This document shows positions 19,512 to 31,480 of a DNA stretch of 64,000 bases, piece by piece. The position numbers and the translations under genes were made by a program. This stretch comes from Tahibacter sp042701255 (GTDB lineage Bacteria; Pseudomonadota; Gammaproteobacteria; Xanthomonadales; Rhodanobacteraceae): NCBI RefSeq assembly GCF_042701255.1, contig NZ_CP170554.1:868001-932000 (forward strand), read 5' to 3'. The notes below the pieces were generated by a model. It was not told the DNA's origin. It worked only from the letters and a program-made list of their open reading frames with translations, and did not search any database. Numbering within the stretch: the first letter of the stretch is position 1; every line of letters begins with the position of its first letter.

Positions 19512-22238
19512 ATGAGCGCGACTTCCGAACACGTCCCCGGCGATTCCCTGCGCGACGTCGAATTTCCGCGCGTCGATCAGGCGCTGCGCGAGGACGTCAC
19601 GCGCCTCGGCGCCCTGGTCGGCGAGATCCTGGCCGATCAGCTCGGTGCGGACTTTCTTGCGCTGGTCGAGCGCGTGCGCGCCGCGGCGATACGCCGCCGC
19701 GAACAGCAGACCTCGACCGACGAACTGGTCGGCCTGCTGACCGCGCCGGCTGCGGTTGCGATCGATCTCGCGCGCGCGTTCGCGACCTATTTCCAGGCCA
19801 TCAACATCGCCGAGCGCGTGCACCGCATCCGCCGCCGGCGCGACTACGAGCGCACCGATGCCGCGCCGCAGCCGGGCAGCCTGCGCGAGGTCGTGCGCGA
19901 TCTCGTCGGCGACGGCGTCAGCCGCGAGGAAATCCTCGCGCTGATCGCGCGGCTGCGCATCGAGCCGGTGTTCACCGCGCATCCGACCGAAGCCGTGCGG
20001 CGCTCGCTGCTCGACAAGGAGCAGGTGCTCGTCAAATGCCTGATCGCGGACATCGACCGCCAGCGCACGCCGGCCGAACGCCGCGTCGACCGCGAGCGCA
20101 TGCGCCTGGCGCTGACTGCCGGCTGGCAGACCGCCGACGCCGCGCGCGAGCGGCCGACGGTGCAGGACGAGATGGACCACGTCAGCTATTTCCTCGCCGA
20201 CGTGCTGTATCCGATGCTGCCGGTGTTCTACGAAGTGTTCGAGGACGTGCTGGCCGAGCTCGGCCCGGCGCCGCCGCTGCCGGCGCTGCTGCGCTTCGGC
20301 ACCTGGGTCGGCGGGGACATGGACGGCAATCCCAACGTCGGCGCCGACACGGTGCGCGCGGCGCTGGCCGCGCAGCGCGCGCAGATCCTCGCCGCCTACC
20401 GGCGCGAAATCGCGCAGCTCGAACGGCTGCTGAGCCAGTCGCTGTCGCGCGTCGGCGTCGACGCGGCCGTGCTCGAACGGCTGGCCGACTACCGCGCACG
20501 GCTGCCGAAGGCTGCGGCCAGGCTCAAGGCGCGCTACGCCGACATGCCGTACCGGCATCTGTTGAGCCTGATCAGCGCGCGCCTGGCCGCGACCGCCGCC
20601 GAGCGCGACGACGCCTATGCCGACGTGACCGAATTCCGCGCGGATCTCGAACTCATTGCCGCGAGCCTGCGCGCGCATCGCGGCGCGCATGCGGGCTGGC
20701 TCGCTCTGCGCCAGCTGCTGCAGCGTGTCGACACCTTCGGCTTCCATCTGGCCACGCTGGATCTGCGCCAGGAATCCGGCGCGCACGATCAGGCGCTCGC
20801 CGCGCTGCTGGCCGATCCGCACTGGCCGCAGCGCGACGCGGCGGCGCGCCGTGCCGGACTCGCGCCGCTGCTCGCCGGCGCTGCGCCGGCCGCGCCCGAC
20901 GCGGATACGGCTGCGTCGACCCTGGCCGTGTTCCGCACGGTTGCCGAAGCACAGCAGCACTACGGCGCGCAGGCGATAGGGCCTTACATCATCAGCATGA
21001 GCCGCAGCGCGGCCGACGTGCTGGCCGTGCTCGCGCTCGCGCGCATGGCCGGCTGCGTCGGCGCCGACGGCCGCGTGCCGCTGGATGTCGCGCCATTGTT
21101 CGAGACCATCGCCGATCTGCAGGCGGCGCAGGACGTGCTCGTGCAGCTGTTCGCCGATCCGCTGTACCGCGAGCATCTGGCCGCGCGCGGCGATCGCCAG
21201 ATGGTCATGCTCGGCTATTCCGACAGCGCCAAGGACGGCGGCCTGTTTGCCTCGCGCTGGGCGCTGCAGCGCACGCAGGTACTGCTGACCGAGTTGGCCC
21301 AGCGCAGCGGCGTACGCATCGCGTTCTTCCACGGCCGCGGCGGATCGATCAGCCGCGGCGGCGGCAAGACCGAGCGTGCCGTCATCGCCGCGCCGCGCGG
21401 CTCGGTCGACGGCTATCTGCGCCTGACCGAGCAGGGCGAGGTCATCCACCGCAAGTACGGCATCCGCGCGCTCGCGCTGCGCAATCTCGAACAGACCACC
21501 GGCGCCGTGCTGCGCGCGAGCCTGCGGCCGCGTCCGGCCGAGCCGCGCGAAGCCGCCTGGCGCGAAATCGTCGGCCACATGGCCGACGTCTCGCGTGGCC
21601 ACTACCGCGCGCTCGTGCACGAGTCGGAACGCTTCGCCGACTACTTTCGCGCAGCCACGCCGATCGACGTGATCGAGCGCCTGCGCATGGGCTCGCGGCC
21701 GCCGCGCCGCGGCGGCGCCGGCGGCGTGTCCAGCCTGCGCGCGATTCCGTGGGTGTTCGCCTGGTCGCAGAACCGCGCCGGCCTGACCGGCTGGTACGGC
21801 ATCGGCACGGCGCTGTCCGCCGGCATCGCGCGCTACGGCGTCGATGCGCTGCGCGAGATGACGCGCGACTGGCCGTTCTTCGCCACCTTCGTCGACGACG
21901 TGGAAATGCTGCTGGCCAAGAGCGATCTCGACATCTTCGCGCGCTATTCGCAGCTGGCCGGCGCGCTGCACGAGGAATTCCATCCGCTGATCGCCGACGA
22001 GTTCGCGCGTACCCTGGCTGCCGTGCTCGAACTCAAGCAGGCCGACCGGCTGCTCGCCGGCGACCGCCGCCTCGCGCTGTCGATACGCCTGCGCAATCCC
22101 TACGTCGATCCGATCAGCCTGCTGCAGGTCGACCTGCTCGCGCGCTGGCGCGCGGAGGAACGGCCCGAGGGCGAGCTGTTCCTCGCCCTGGCCGCGACGG
22201 TCAACGGCATCGCCGCCGGCGTGCAGAACACCGGCTGA
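19512..22238 (+). CDS. ppc: Phosphoenolpyruvate carboxylase
   Basis: The 908-residue cytoplasmic enzyme adds bicarbonate to PEP to form oxaloacetate, refilling the TCA cycle. Family motifs are present: FTAHPTEAVRRS with the catalytic His near residue 158, GTWVGGDMDGNP, DLRQESGAHDQAL, MLGYSDSAKDGGLFAS, FFHGRGGSISRGGG, and the C-terminal QNTG. Length and end match bacterial PEPC closely. The ATG at 19512 follows GAGCG, and the conserved region begins about 20 residues later. It is a single gene that converges on rebB, with a small hairpin spanning the shared end. Allosteric control by aspartate and acetyl-CoA is known in the family; I did not check the residues. Confidence 0.97.
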   Translation: MSATSEHVPGDSLRDVEFPRVDQALREDVTRLGALVGEILADQLGADFLALVERVRAAAIRRREQQTSTDELVGLLTAPAAVAIDLARAFATYFQAINIAERVHRIRRRRDYERTDAAPQPGSLREVVRDLVGDGVSREEILALIARLRIEPVFTAHPTEAVRRSLLDKEQVLVKCLIADIDRQRTPAERRVDRERMRLALTAGWQTADAARERPTVQDEMDHVSYFLADVLYPMLPVFYEVFEDVLAELGPAPPLPALLRFGTWVGGDMDGNPNVGADTVRAALAAQRAQILAAYRREIAQLERLLSQSLSRVGVDAAVLERLADYRARLPKAAARLKARYADMPYRHLLSLISARLAATAAERDDAYADVTEFRADLELIAASLRAHRGAHAGWLALRQLLQRVDTFGFHLATLDLRQESGAHDQALAALLADPHWPQRDAAARRAGLAPLLAGAAPAAPDADTAASTLAVFRTVAEAQQHYGAQAIGPYIISMSRSAADVLAVLALARMAGCVGADGRVPLDVAPLFETIADLQAAQDVLVQLFADPLYREHLAARGDRQMVMLGYSDSAKDGGLFASRWALQRTQVLLTELAQRSGVRIAFFHGRGGSISRGGGKTERAVIAAPRGSVDGYLRLTEQGEVIHRKYGIRALALRNLEQTTGAVLRASLRPRPAEPREAAWREIVGHMADVSRGHYRALVHESERFADYFRAATPIDVIERLRMGSRPPRRGGAGGVSSLRAIPWVFAWSQNRAGLTGWYGIGTALSAGIARYGVDALREMTRDWPFFATFVDDVEMLLAKSDLDIFARYSQLAGALHEEFHPLIADEFARTLAAVLELKQADRLLAGDRRLALSIRLRNPYVDPISLLQVDLLARWRAEERPEGELFLALAATVNGIAAGVQNTG

Positions 22239-22252
22239 GCGCGAGGCTCAGC
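22234..22252. terminator. Short stem-loop between ppc and rebB
   Basis: A 7-bp inverted repeat (GCTGAGC / GCTCAGC) with a five-base loop spans the ppc stop codon and the last bases of the convergent rebB-like gene. It could serve both transcripts, but it is short and has no T run. Confidence 0.4.
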
Positions 22253-22868
22253 GCAGCTTGCGGATCGTGTCGAGGATGCCTTCGTAGGCGGCGGCCTTGT
22301 CGGGCAGGGCGATCATCGCCGTCAGGCAGGCCGTCGTCGCAGCGCTCTTGATCATCTCCAGCAGGTTCTGCTGGCTCGCGCGGTTCGTGCTTTCCAGCGC
22401 CGCGGCCAGGGCGTCGGCCGCCGCACGCACGCCGTAGGCGACGTCGCCGCTGTGCTGCAGGGTCGAATCCAGCGCGAGCCTCACCGCCTGCTCGATCTGG
22501 CTGTTGATGCCGCCCGTCGACGCGACGGCGGCGGCCGAGGGCAGGGCCGCCTTCAGCGCGGCCGCCGTGGACTGCGCCTGGCCGAGCACGCCGTCTTCCT
22601 TGGCCACGCCCGCGGCGGTCGCGACCGTGTCGAGGGAATAGATCTGCATGATGCCCTGGGTCGTCGAGGCCTGCGCCAGGATGTTCTGCTGCTGCTGGGT
22701 GTTGACCGCGTTCTCGAACAGGATGCCGACGGAATGCGCCAGGGACTGATAGACCGTGGCCATGGCATAGGCCGGCGCTTCGGCGACGACCTTGACGTTG
22801 GTCTGGGTTACCGCGTCGGTGATCTGGCTGTTGACGGCGGTGGCGGAGGGCGAGTTGTCGTTGGCCAT
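22248..22868 (-). CDS. RebB family R-body protein (orphan)
   Basis: The 206-residue protein carries the RebB/killing-trait signature near its N-terminus: VNSQITDAVTQTNVKVV, AMATVYQSLAHSVGILFENAV and TTQGIMQIYSLDT. These proteins polymerise into R-bodies, coiled protein ribbons that unroll and can puncture membranes; in Caedibacter they deliver the killer trait to paramecia. The start MANDNSPSA at 22868 places the domain at the usual position. The C-terminal half (about residues 85-206) is Ala-rich and has QIEQAVRLALDSTLQHSGDVAYGV, longer than minimal RebB proteins. No second reb gene is present within the window, so alone it may not make a ribbon. It is divergent from the S2P-SUKH gene at 23045. 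Confidence 0.85.
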   Translation of the reverse strand: MANDNSPSATAVNSQITDAVTQTNVKVVAEAPAYAMATVYQSLAHSVGILFENAVNTQQQQNILAQASTTQGIMQIYSLDTVATAAGVAKEDGVLGQAQSTAAALKAALPSAAAVASTGGINSQIEQAVRLALDSTLQHSGDVAYGVRAAADALAAALESTNRASQQNLLEMIKSAATTACLTAMIALPDKAAAYEGILDTIRKLR

Positions 22869-23044
22869 GAGCGTTCCTCGGTAGGGGCCGGCGTTGCGGC
22901 GTAGTGGATTCTGCGGCAAACGCTTAGCGCGGCGCGGCTGCCGCGGCTATCGCGCGGCGAGCCGGACCCGGCCGCCGTACGCCGCCGGCGTGCAGCGCCG
23001 CGCCGCTGCGGCGACAATCGCGCGTCGTCCTGCCGGAAACCCGC

Positions 23045-25846
23045 ATGTCCAACTACGCCACACTGCTGGACCTGGGCGCCCTGGTCCTGGCCGTGTTCCT
23101 GCTGCTGCAGCTGCAGCGCGTGCGCGCTGCGTTGTCGCTGGTATTCGCGCCGGCACGCGCGCGGCGCATCGTCACGCCGCGCATTCCCGACGCGATCGCC
23201 GACCTGCATGCCCGGGCCGCGACCGAGCTCGCGCCGCTGGGCTTCGAGGGACCGCAGTGGTTCCTGATCGACCAGCCCGGCGGCGTGATGCCGCCGCAGC
23301 CGGTCGCGGTCTGGCGTCATCACGAGGAAGGCGACGCACTCTGGCTGTTCGCGCCGCCGGCGCCGCAGCTGGCCAATCACCTGCTCAGCATCTTCGTGCG
23401 CCGCCTCGCCGACGGCCGTCACTGCGTCAGCGAAGCATTCGACCGCTATGCGGAGATCTGCGCCGACGAGCAGATACTCGCGCAGACCATAGTCGGCGCC
23501 GATCTGGCCGCGCAATGGCGTCAGCACCGCGACTGGGCCGCACGCCAGGGCGCCGTCGATGCGGGCGGCGTCGACGATGACGCGCTGGACTGGCAGGCCA
23601 GCGGTCTGAGCGAACAGCGGCTGGCCTCGTTGCAGCGGCGCGGCAAGGTCTATCGCGACAGCCGCGGACTGCTGCGGCCGCGGCTGGGTTTCGCGTGGAC
23701 CATCTACAAGGCGCTGCGGCGCCAGCCCAAGCCGCCGGCGAACACGCAGCCGGTGCCGCCGGCGCGGCTGGCCTGGCTCGCCGCGCTGGCCAGGCGCACG
23801 ACCCAGCAGACCGTGCCGCGCCGCGTGCAGATCGGGCTGTTCGCCTTCAGCGTCGCGCTGTTCCTGCTGCTCGGCGGCTGGATCTGGGGCTGGCGCTTCG
23901 CGGCGATCCTCCTCGTCGTCGTCGCGATCCACGAGTTCGGCCATTACCTCGCGATGCGCCTGTCGGGCTATCGCAACGTGCAGATGCTGGCCCTGCCGCT
24001 GGTCGGCGGCGTGACCATCGGCCACGAGGCCAGGCCCGACGCCGCGCGGCGCGCCTGGATGAGCCTGATGGGGCCGTTGCCCGGCATCCTGATCGGCTGG
24101 GCGCTGCTGGCCTATGCCTTCACCGGCGGCGAGATCGGTCGCGGCATTCTCGTCGAGGCGGCGCTGGTCTTCCTGTTCATCAACTACCTCAACGTGCTGC
24201 CGGTGCCGCCGCTGGACGGCGCGCACGTCGTGCAGGAGTTGCTGCCGGTCGGCTCGGCACGGCTCAGCGCCGTATTCATCGCGATCGCGAGTCTGGCCGG
24301 TGCGGCGCTTGCGTACTGGTTCGGCTTCTACGTGCTCACCTTGATCGCCCTGCTGCAGCTGCCGACCGTGCGCAGCCGCTGGCAGCTGGGCGGCGTGCTG
24401 CATGCGTTGCGCAATGATCCACAGATGGACAAATCGCGGCCCGAAGCGCTGCGCCAGCGCCGTCTGTTCGAGGTCTTCGACCGCATCGCCGGCACGACCC
24501 TGCTGGCACCGCCGCGCCTGGCCCTCGGCAGCGAAGCCCTGCGCAGCCTCGACGTGGTTCCGATGCGCCCGCTGCAGCGCGTGCTCGTCGGCGGCACCTA
24601 TCTGCTGCTGTTGGCCGGGCCGGTGGCCGCGGCGGTGATCGCGATCAACTTCTCGCTGTGGACGCAGGGTTCCGCCGGCGCGGAGGCGAGCATGGAGCGT
24701 TCCCGCCAGGAGCGCCGGCAGCTGGAGGCCAATGCGGCCAGGCTCGGTATCGACGTGCTCGTTCGCGATCTGGTCGCGCCCGAAACCGGGGATTTCCCGA
24801 ATACGGATGCGAGCTCGTCGTCATCGCCACCCGATGCGGCCGCGCTGGCGGCGGCGCAGGCACGGCTGGGCTTCGCGCTGCCCGAGGATCTGGCCGCGTT
24901 CTACCGCGCCGTCGACGGCGCTGCATCGCTGGGGCTGGCTCCACTGGCGCAGGTGCAGCCCGCGGCGACGGCGGAGAATCTCGATCTCGACAGCTTCGCC
25001 TACGAAGGAACCATTCACTTCACTCGCTGGCGTTCGCCGACGTCGGAAGACGTGCCGGAGCCCAGGGAGGTGGAACTGACGGCAGCGCAACTGCGCGAAT
25101 TCCTGCTGCTGGGCCGTGACAACGAGCTCGGCACGATGGCGTTCTACGACCTGGGCGAATCGCCGCGGCATGCCGGCCTGCGTTTCTACTGGCTCGATCC
25201 CGAGGACGGCGGTGAGGCTGAGCCGGAATTATCGGACTGGCTGCGACGGCGCTGGGCGAATCAGGCGAGCATCCATGCGTACCAGCAGCGCGTCGAAGCC
25301 GCGCAGCAGCGCGAGCAGGCAGCGCTGACCGGCTGGTCCGCGACGCAGCTCCTCGACGGTCTCGAACGGCAGCCATTGTGGATGCGGCTGTTCGCTCCGC
25401 AGGAGGCCTGGCCCGGCGCTGCCGACGACGCGCAGATCGATGCCGTTGCTGCGCGCTTCGGTACGCCGCTGCCCGAGGATCTCGCGACGGTCTATCGCCG
25501 CCACGACGGCATGCCGATGCTGATGATGCTGCCGCTGGCGCGATGGCAGGCCGTGCCGTCGCTGTCGCCGGAAATCGTCGAAGCGCTGAATCGCAACCAT
25601 GCCAGCCGATTCGACGATGCGGCAGCTGACGCGTTGGCCGGATGCATCGTGATCGGCGGCTATGCCGGCGCCAGCAAAAGCCCCGCAGCCTCGTCGCTGC
25701 GTTCGGTCAGCGTACTCTGGTGTCCGCACGGGGCGCCGGAGCGCCGGTTCCTCAATCTGGCCGCCGGCCAGGCAGGACCCGATTTCACTGCGCTGCTGCG
25801 CCAGCACGTTGCGCAGCGGCGGGCCTTCGACAATGTCGAAGGCTGA
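23045..25846 (+). CDS. Site-2 protease (M50-like) membrane metalloprotease fused to two SMI1/KNR4 (SUKH) domains
   Basis: The 933-residue protein begins with a membrane segment (residues 6-22), then a soluble domain. The multi-pass peptidase core has HEFGH at 296-300 and NVLPVPPLDG at 373-382, the zinc-binding HExxH and the third-ligand motif of site-2 proteases. Another membrane segment lies near 503-527. Two C-terminal domains follow, at about 585-730 and 783-925; each opens with a SUKH-like pattern (ARLGFALPEDLAAFYRAVDG and ARFGTPLPEDLATVYRRHDG). SUKH domains are common immunity proteins against contact-dependent toxins and also occur in regulatory proteins. M50 proteases fused to tandem SUKH domains are not an arrangement I know. 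It is probably an inner-membrane protease with SUKH-mediated recognition. Confidence 0.82.
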   Translation: MSNYATLLDLGALVLAVFLLLQLQRVRAALSLVFAPARARRIVTPRIPDAIADLHARAATELAPLGFEGPQWFLIDQPGGVMPPQPVAVWRHHEEGDALWLFAPPAPQLANHLLSIFVRRLADGRHCVSEAFDRYAEICADEQILAQTIVGADLAAQWRQHRDWAARQGAVDAGGVDDDALDWQASGLSEQRLASLQRRGKVYRDSRGLLRPRLGFAWTIYKALRRQPKPPANTQPVPPARLAWLAALARRTTQQTVPRRVQIGLFAFSVALFLLLGGWIWGWRFAAILLVVVAIHEFGHYLAMRLSGYRNVQMLALPLVGGVTIGHEARPDAARRAWMSLMGPLPGILIGWALLAYAFTGGEIGRGILVEAALVFLFINYLNVLPVPPLDGAHVVQELLPVGSARLSAVFIAIASLAGAALAYWFGFYVLTLIALLQLPTVRSRWQLGGVLHALRNDPQMDKSRPEALRQRRLFEVFDRIAGTTLLAPPRLALGSEALRSLDVVPMRPLQRVLVGGTYLLLLAGPVAAAVIAINFSLWTQGSAGAEASMERSRQERRQLEANAARLGIDVLVRDLVAPETGDFPNTDASSSSSPPDAAALAAAQARLGFALPEDLAAFYRAVDGAASLGLAPLAQVQPAATAENLDLDSFAYEGTIHFTRWRSPTSEDVPEPREVELTAAQLREFLLLGRDNELGTMAFYDLGESPRHAGLRFYWLDPEDGGEAEPELSDWLRRRWANQASIHAYQQRVEAAQQREQAALTGWSATQLLDGLERQPLWMRLFAPQEAWPGAADDAQIDAVAARFGTPLPEDLATVYRRHDGMPMLMMLPLARWQAVPSLSPEIVEALNRNHASRFDDAAADALAGCIVIGGYAGASKSPAASSLRSVSVLWCPHGAPERRFLNLAAGQAGPDFTALLRQHVAQRRAFDNVEG

Positions 25847-26044
25847 GCGCAGAGGCGCCGTTCGCCGGTTTGCGGAATCCTTCGCCGCCGTTGCCGCCGC
25901 ATGAGAGTTGCGGCGTGCGGCGCGAACCGGGACAGCGGACAGTTTCGCCGGCCGTTGGCCCAGTCGATCCAGTCCAGAAGGATGGCGCCCGCCGGAATCG
26001 CGAGCGTCGCTGATGTGATGCGAGGGTTGTCCCGCGAGTGAGCC

Positions 26045-26075
26045 GCAGCCTGCGCAGGCGATCTGCGCAGGCTGC
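26045..26075. terminator. Strong stem-loop between convergent genes
   Basis: A perfect 13-bp inverted repeat (GCAGCCTGCGCAG / CTGCGCAGGCTGC) with a five-base loop lies between the S2P-SUKH gene and the TolB/amidohydrolase gene, 13 bases past the latter's stop. It is the likely bidirectional terminator of the 240-base convergent spacer, although no T run follows. The remainder of the spacer (25847-26044) shows nothing else. Confidence 0.7.
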
Positions 26076-26088
26076 AGGAACGACCTCG

Positions 26089-29370
<3,282 letters not shown>

Positions 29371-29583
29371 AGGTCACTCCCATTGGTCAGACTCGCATCC
29401 TAGGGCAGCCGGGCGATCCGCGGCCCAGGACAAAAGTCCCGGATGAACCCTCGCTGGACGAAAGCGGCGCGGTTGCGGCGGCGAGCCGGCAATCGGCGCA
29501 ACGCCTCATGCCGTCCTCACGGGCGATGGCGGTAGACTCCGACCACGGCGGAGCCCGGCTCCGCGCCACTTCAGGAGACCCGG

Positions 29584-29934
29584 ATGCCCGCAGCGCAGCG
29601 CTACTTCATCAGCATCGGCGATCTTTCCCAGGCTCGCGGCGAAAACGCCGAGCTGTCCTTCCATGGCATCAGCCCCGGCAGCTTCGCCAACACCTTGCAG
29701 TCAGCCCTGCGCGAACCCGCGCTGTGGCAGCGCTGGAAAGCGCTGCAGCCGGACCCCGACGCGGTCGATCCCATGCTCGGCGCCAGCGACGCCGGTGCCG
29801 AAGTCAGCGCCGAACAGTCCGACCTGCACACCGAAGTCGAAGTCGTCACGACCCTGCCGCATGCCGTGGTCAAGCACCGCCTGAACCTGCTGGCCGGCCG
29901 CGTCTGGAAACTGCACGACGTGAGGCCGGCCTGA
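29584..29934 (+). CDS. Hypothetical protein, 116 residues
   Basis: The small soluble protein starts MPAAQRYFISIGDLSQARG and ends VWKLHDVRPA, with no signal peptide, membrane segment or cysteine. The sequence is compositionally normal and the frame is well delimited, with AGGAGA upstream of ATG and a hairpin overlapping its stop. I do not recognise a domain. It lies on the same strand as, and 58 bases before, the next small unknown gene. Confidence 0.65.
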   Translation: MPAAQRYFISIGDLSQARGENAELSFHGISPGSFANTLQSALREPALWQRWKALQPDPDAVDPMLGASDAGAEVSAEQSDLHTEVEVVTTLPHAVVKHRLNLLAGRVWKLHDVRPA

Positions 29935-29977
29935 AGCCGGCCGTCAGGACCGCCGCGGTGACGACTTGCCGCGGCGG
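29924..29977 (+). terminator. Two successive stem-loops after the 116-residue gene
   Basis: GGCCGGC / GCCGGCC (29924-29942, 7 bp) overlaps the stop codon. It is followed by CCGCCGCGG / CCGCGGCGG (29950-29977, 9 bp, ten-base loop), then TTG. The second is the better terminator candidate. Its position just before the next gene on the same strand suggests separate transcription or attenuation. Confidence 0.5.
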
Positions 29978-29992
29978 TTGCGGCGCGCTGCC

Positions 29993-30406
29993 ATGACCGG
30001 CAGCGCGGATTCCATTGCCGTAACGAGTCGGTTGTCCGAGTCCGGCGACATCGACGACCTGTTCGTCGACGTCGCGCACCTGCGACTGGAGAAAACCGGC
30101 GCCGCGCGTTTTTGCCTGCGCCTGGAAACCGCCGACGGCGAGGTCAGCGAAATCGATTTCTGGACTTCGCGCAAAGGCAGCTTGCAGGTGTCCGTCGAGG
30201 CGGACGAGCCGGCGAGGGATGCGCTGGAACTCGTGTCGAGCGAGGTTGACGGTGAATTCGAGAGACTGGAGACCTCGGCTTGCCGCTGCCACGTCGAGCG
30301 CATGACGCGTGGCCTGTGCTGGATCGGGCTCGACGTCGGCGATCTGCCGACGGTTCACGTGAGCATCGCCAGCCGCGGCTACGTGAAGGCGCGGCGGCGC
30401 GGTTGA
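29993..30406 (+). CDS. Hypothetical protein, 137 residues
   Basis: This soluble protein starts MTGSADSIAVTSRLSES and has an alternating beta-strand pattern (ARFCLRLETADGEVSEIDFW, then LQVSVEADEPARDALELVSS) suggesting an alpha/beta or beta-sandwich fold. It contains three cysteines and no export signal. No family is recognised. A similar 93-residue unknown at 33610-33891 also shows a short beta-rich pattern, but I see no direct homology. The start at 29993 is chosen because the upstream in-frame codons lie inside the hairpin region. Confidence 0.55.
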   Translation: MTGSADSIAVTSRLSESGDIDDLFVDVAHLRLEKTGAARFCLRLETADGEVSEIDFWTSRKGSLQVSVEADEPARDALELVSSEVDGEFERLETSACRCHVERMTRGLCWIGLDVGDLPTVHVSIASRGYVKARRRG

Positions 30407-30784
30407 CGGGAGCGGCTCCGGGTCGACTGCGGCCACGGAATCGGGACTGCTGTAACGAGGTCGCGCGGACGAGGCAGTGAGGCCGTCGCCGGCCGTCCAG
30501 ACGCCCCCGGCAGCCGGGGTTCGCCCGACGCTTTGCCGGACGCCGCCTCGTTCGGGCGAGATGGCGCAGGCACCCGGACCCGGCCGACGGGCCGCATCGC
30601 CGCCAGCGCCTGCGACCCGGCGCACATCGTTTTCATTTGGATACACCACAGCGGCCGCCGCAGTGGTAAAACGCGCGCACGGCCGCGGGGAGGCGGACGA
30701 CCGTCAGGGCGCGCGCCCCGCGATCGCAGCCGGCTACCGTGTCCGCCGGACACGGCCCCGGCAATCGACGAGAGGACGCTTGCG
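30407..30784 (+). other. Non-coding stretch upstream of the DUF3011 gene
   Basis: These 378 bases have no credible gene. They hold a small hairpin (CCCCGG / CCGGGG, 30505-30519) and a pair of 8-base arms (TCGCCCGA / TCGGGCGA at 30521 and 30552). An AT-richer patch near 30625-30665 (cattttcatttgg-like composition) is where the promoter of the DUF3011 gene would be expected. No specific operator or RNA element was identified. Confidence 0.4.
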
Positions 30785-31429
30785 ATGAAAATCTACCCGC
30801 GCATCGGAACAGTGGCGGCAGCCGTGGCTTTGTTGTTCGGTGCGTCGACGGCCTCCGCGCGCGACGACTGGCGCCCCGGCGCGGGCTGGGATCGCGACAT
30901 CGACATCCGCTGCGAGAGCCGCGGCTACGGCTACAACCTCTGCCAGGTCGATACCGGCCAGGGCGGCGGCGTCCGGCTCGTGAACCAGACCTCGGGCAGC
31001 GAGTGCATCGAAGGCCGCACCTGGGGCTGGAACCGCGCCGGCGTCTGGGTCGACCAGGGCTGCGGCGGCGTGTTCCGCATCGAGCGCCGCTGGGCCGACG
31101 ACCGCCGCGGCGGCGGTCACCGCGGTGACTACCGTGACGACGACCGGCGTGGCGACTACCGCGACGACGATCGCCGCGGCGACGACCGTCACGGCGACTG
31201 GCGCCCCGGCAACGATTTCAACCAGCGCATCGTCGTGCGCTGCGGCAGCCAGAACTTCCGCTACAACATGTGCCAGGTCGACACCGGCCGCGGCAGCGAC
31301 GTGCGCGTGTCGCGCCAGATCTCCGGCACGGCCTGCGTCGAAGGCCGCACCTGGGGCTGGAACCGTGCGGGCATCTGGGTCGACCAGGGCTGCGATGCGG
31401 AGTTCGTCGTCGATCGCCGCTGGCGTTGA
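30785..31429 (+). CDS. Secreted DUF3011 protein with two copies of the domain
   Basis: The 214-residue protein has a signal peptide (GTVAAAVALLFGASTASA) and two homologous domains of about 65 residues. Each contains a paired-cysteine core: RCESRGYGYNLCQVDTG with ECIEGRTWGWNRAGVWVDQGC, and RCGSQNFRYNMCQVDTG with ACVEGRTWGWNRAGIWVDQGC. Four cysteines per domain suggest disulfides in the periplasm or outside. They are joined by an Arg/Asp-rich linker encoded by a 27-base tandem repeat. DUF3011 is common in Lysobacterales and has no assigned function. A 14-bp hairpin follows the gene. Confidence 0.9.
   Translation: MKIYPRIGTVAAAVALLFGASTASARDDWRPGAGWDRDIDIRCESRGYGYNLCQVDTGQGGGVRLVNQTSGSECIEGRTWGWNRAGVWVDQGCGGVFRIERRWADDRRGGGHRGDYRDDDRRGDYRDDDRRGDDRHGDWRPGNDFNQRIVVRCGSQNFRYNMCQVDTGRGSDVRVSRQISGTACVEGRTWGWNRAGIWVDQGCDAEFVVDRRWR
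31127..31198 (+). repeat. 27-bp in-frame tandem repeat coding the Asp/Arg linker
   Basis: Two full units (31127-31153 and 31154-31180) and a partial third (to 31198) encode DYRDDDRRG-type repeats between the two DUF3011 domains. In-frame multiples of nine residues would let linker length vary without breaking the gene. Confidence 0.75.
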
Positions 31430-31436
31430 GCTTCAC

Positions 31437-31468
31437 GCATCGGCGCTCCGCTCGCGGAGCGCCGATGC
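31437..31468. terminator. Strong bidirectional stem-loop
   Basis: A perfect 14-bp inverted repeat (GCATCGGCGCTCCG / CGGAGCGCCGATGC) with a CTCG loop lies between the convergent DUF3011 and phosphodiesterase genes, eight bases after the former's stop. It is the likely terminator for both. Confidence 0.75.
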
Positions 31469-31480
31469 GCTGCCGATCGG

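Noticed and set aside
19317..21983. Minus-strand open frame opposite PEP carboxylase
   Set aside because: Antisense shadow; ppc is certain and fills the region.
30521..30559. TCGCCCGA/TCGGGCGA arms upstream of DUF3011 as a regulatory hairpin
   Set aside because: The loop is 23 bases and GC-rich arms of this length are common by chance here.
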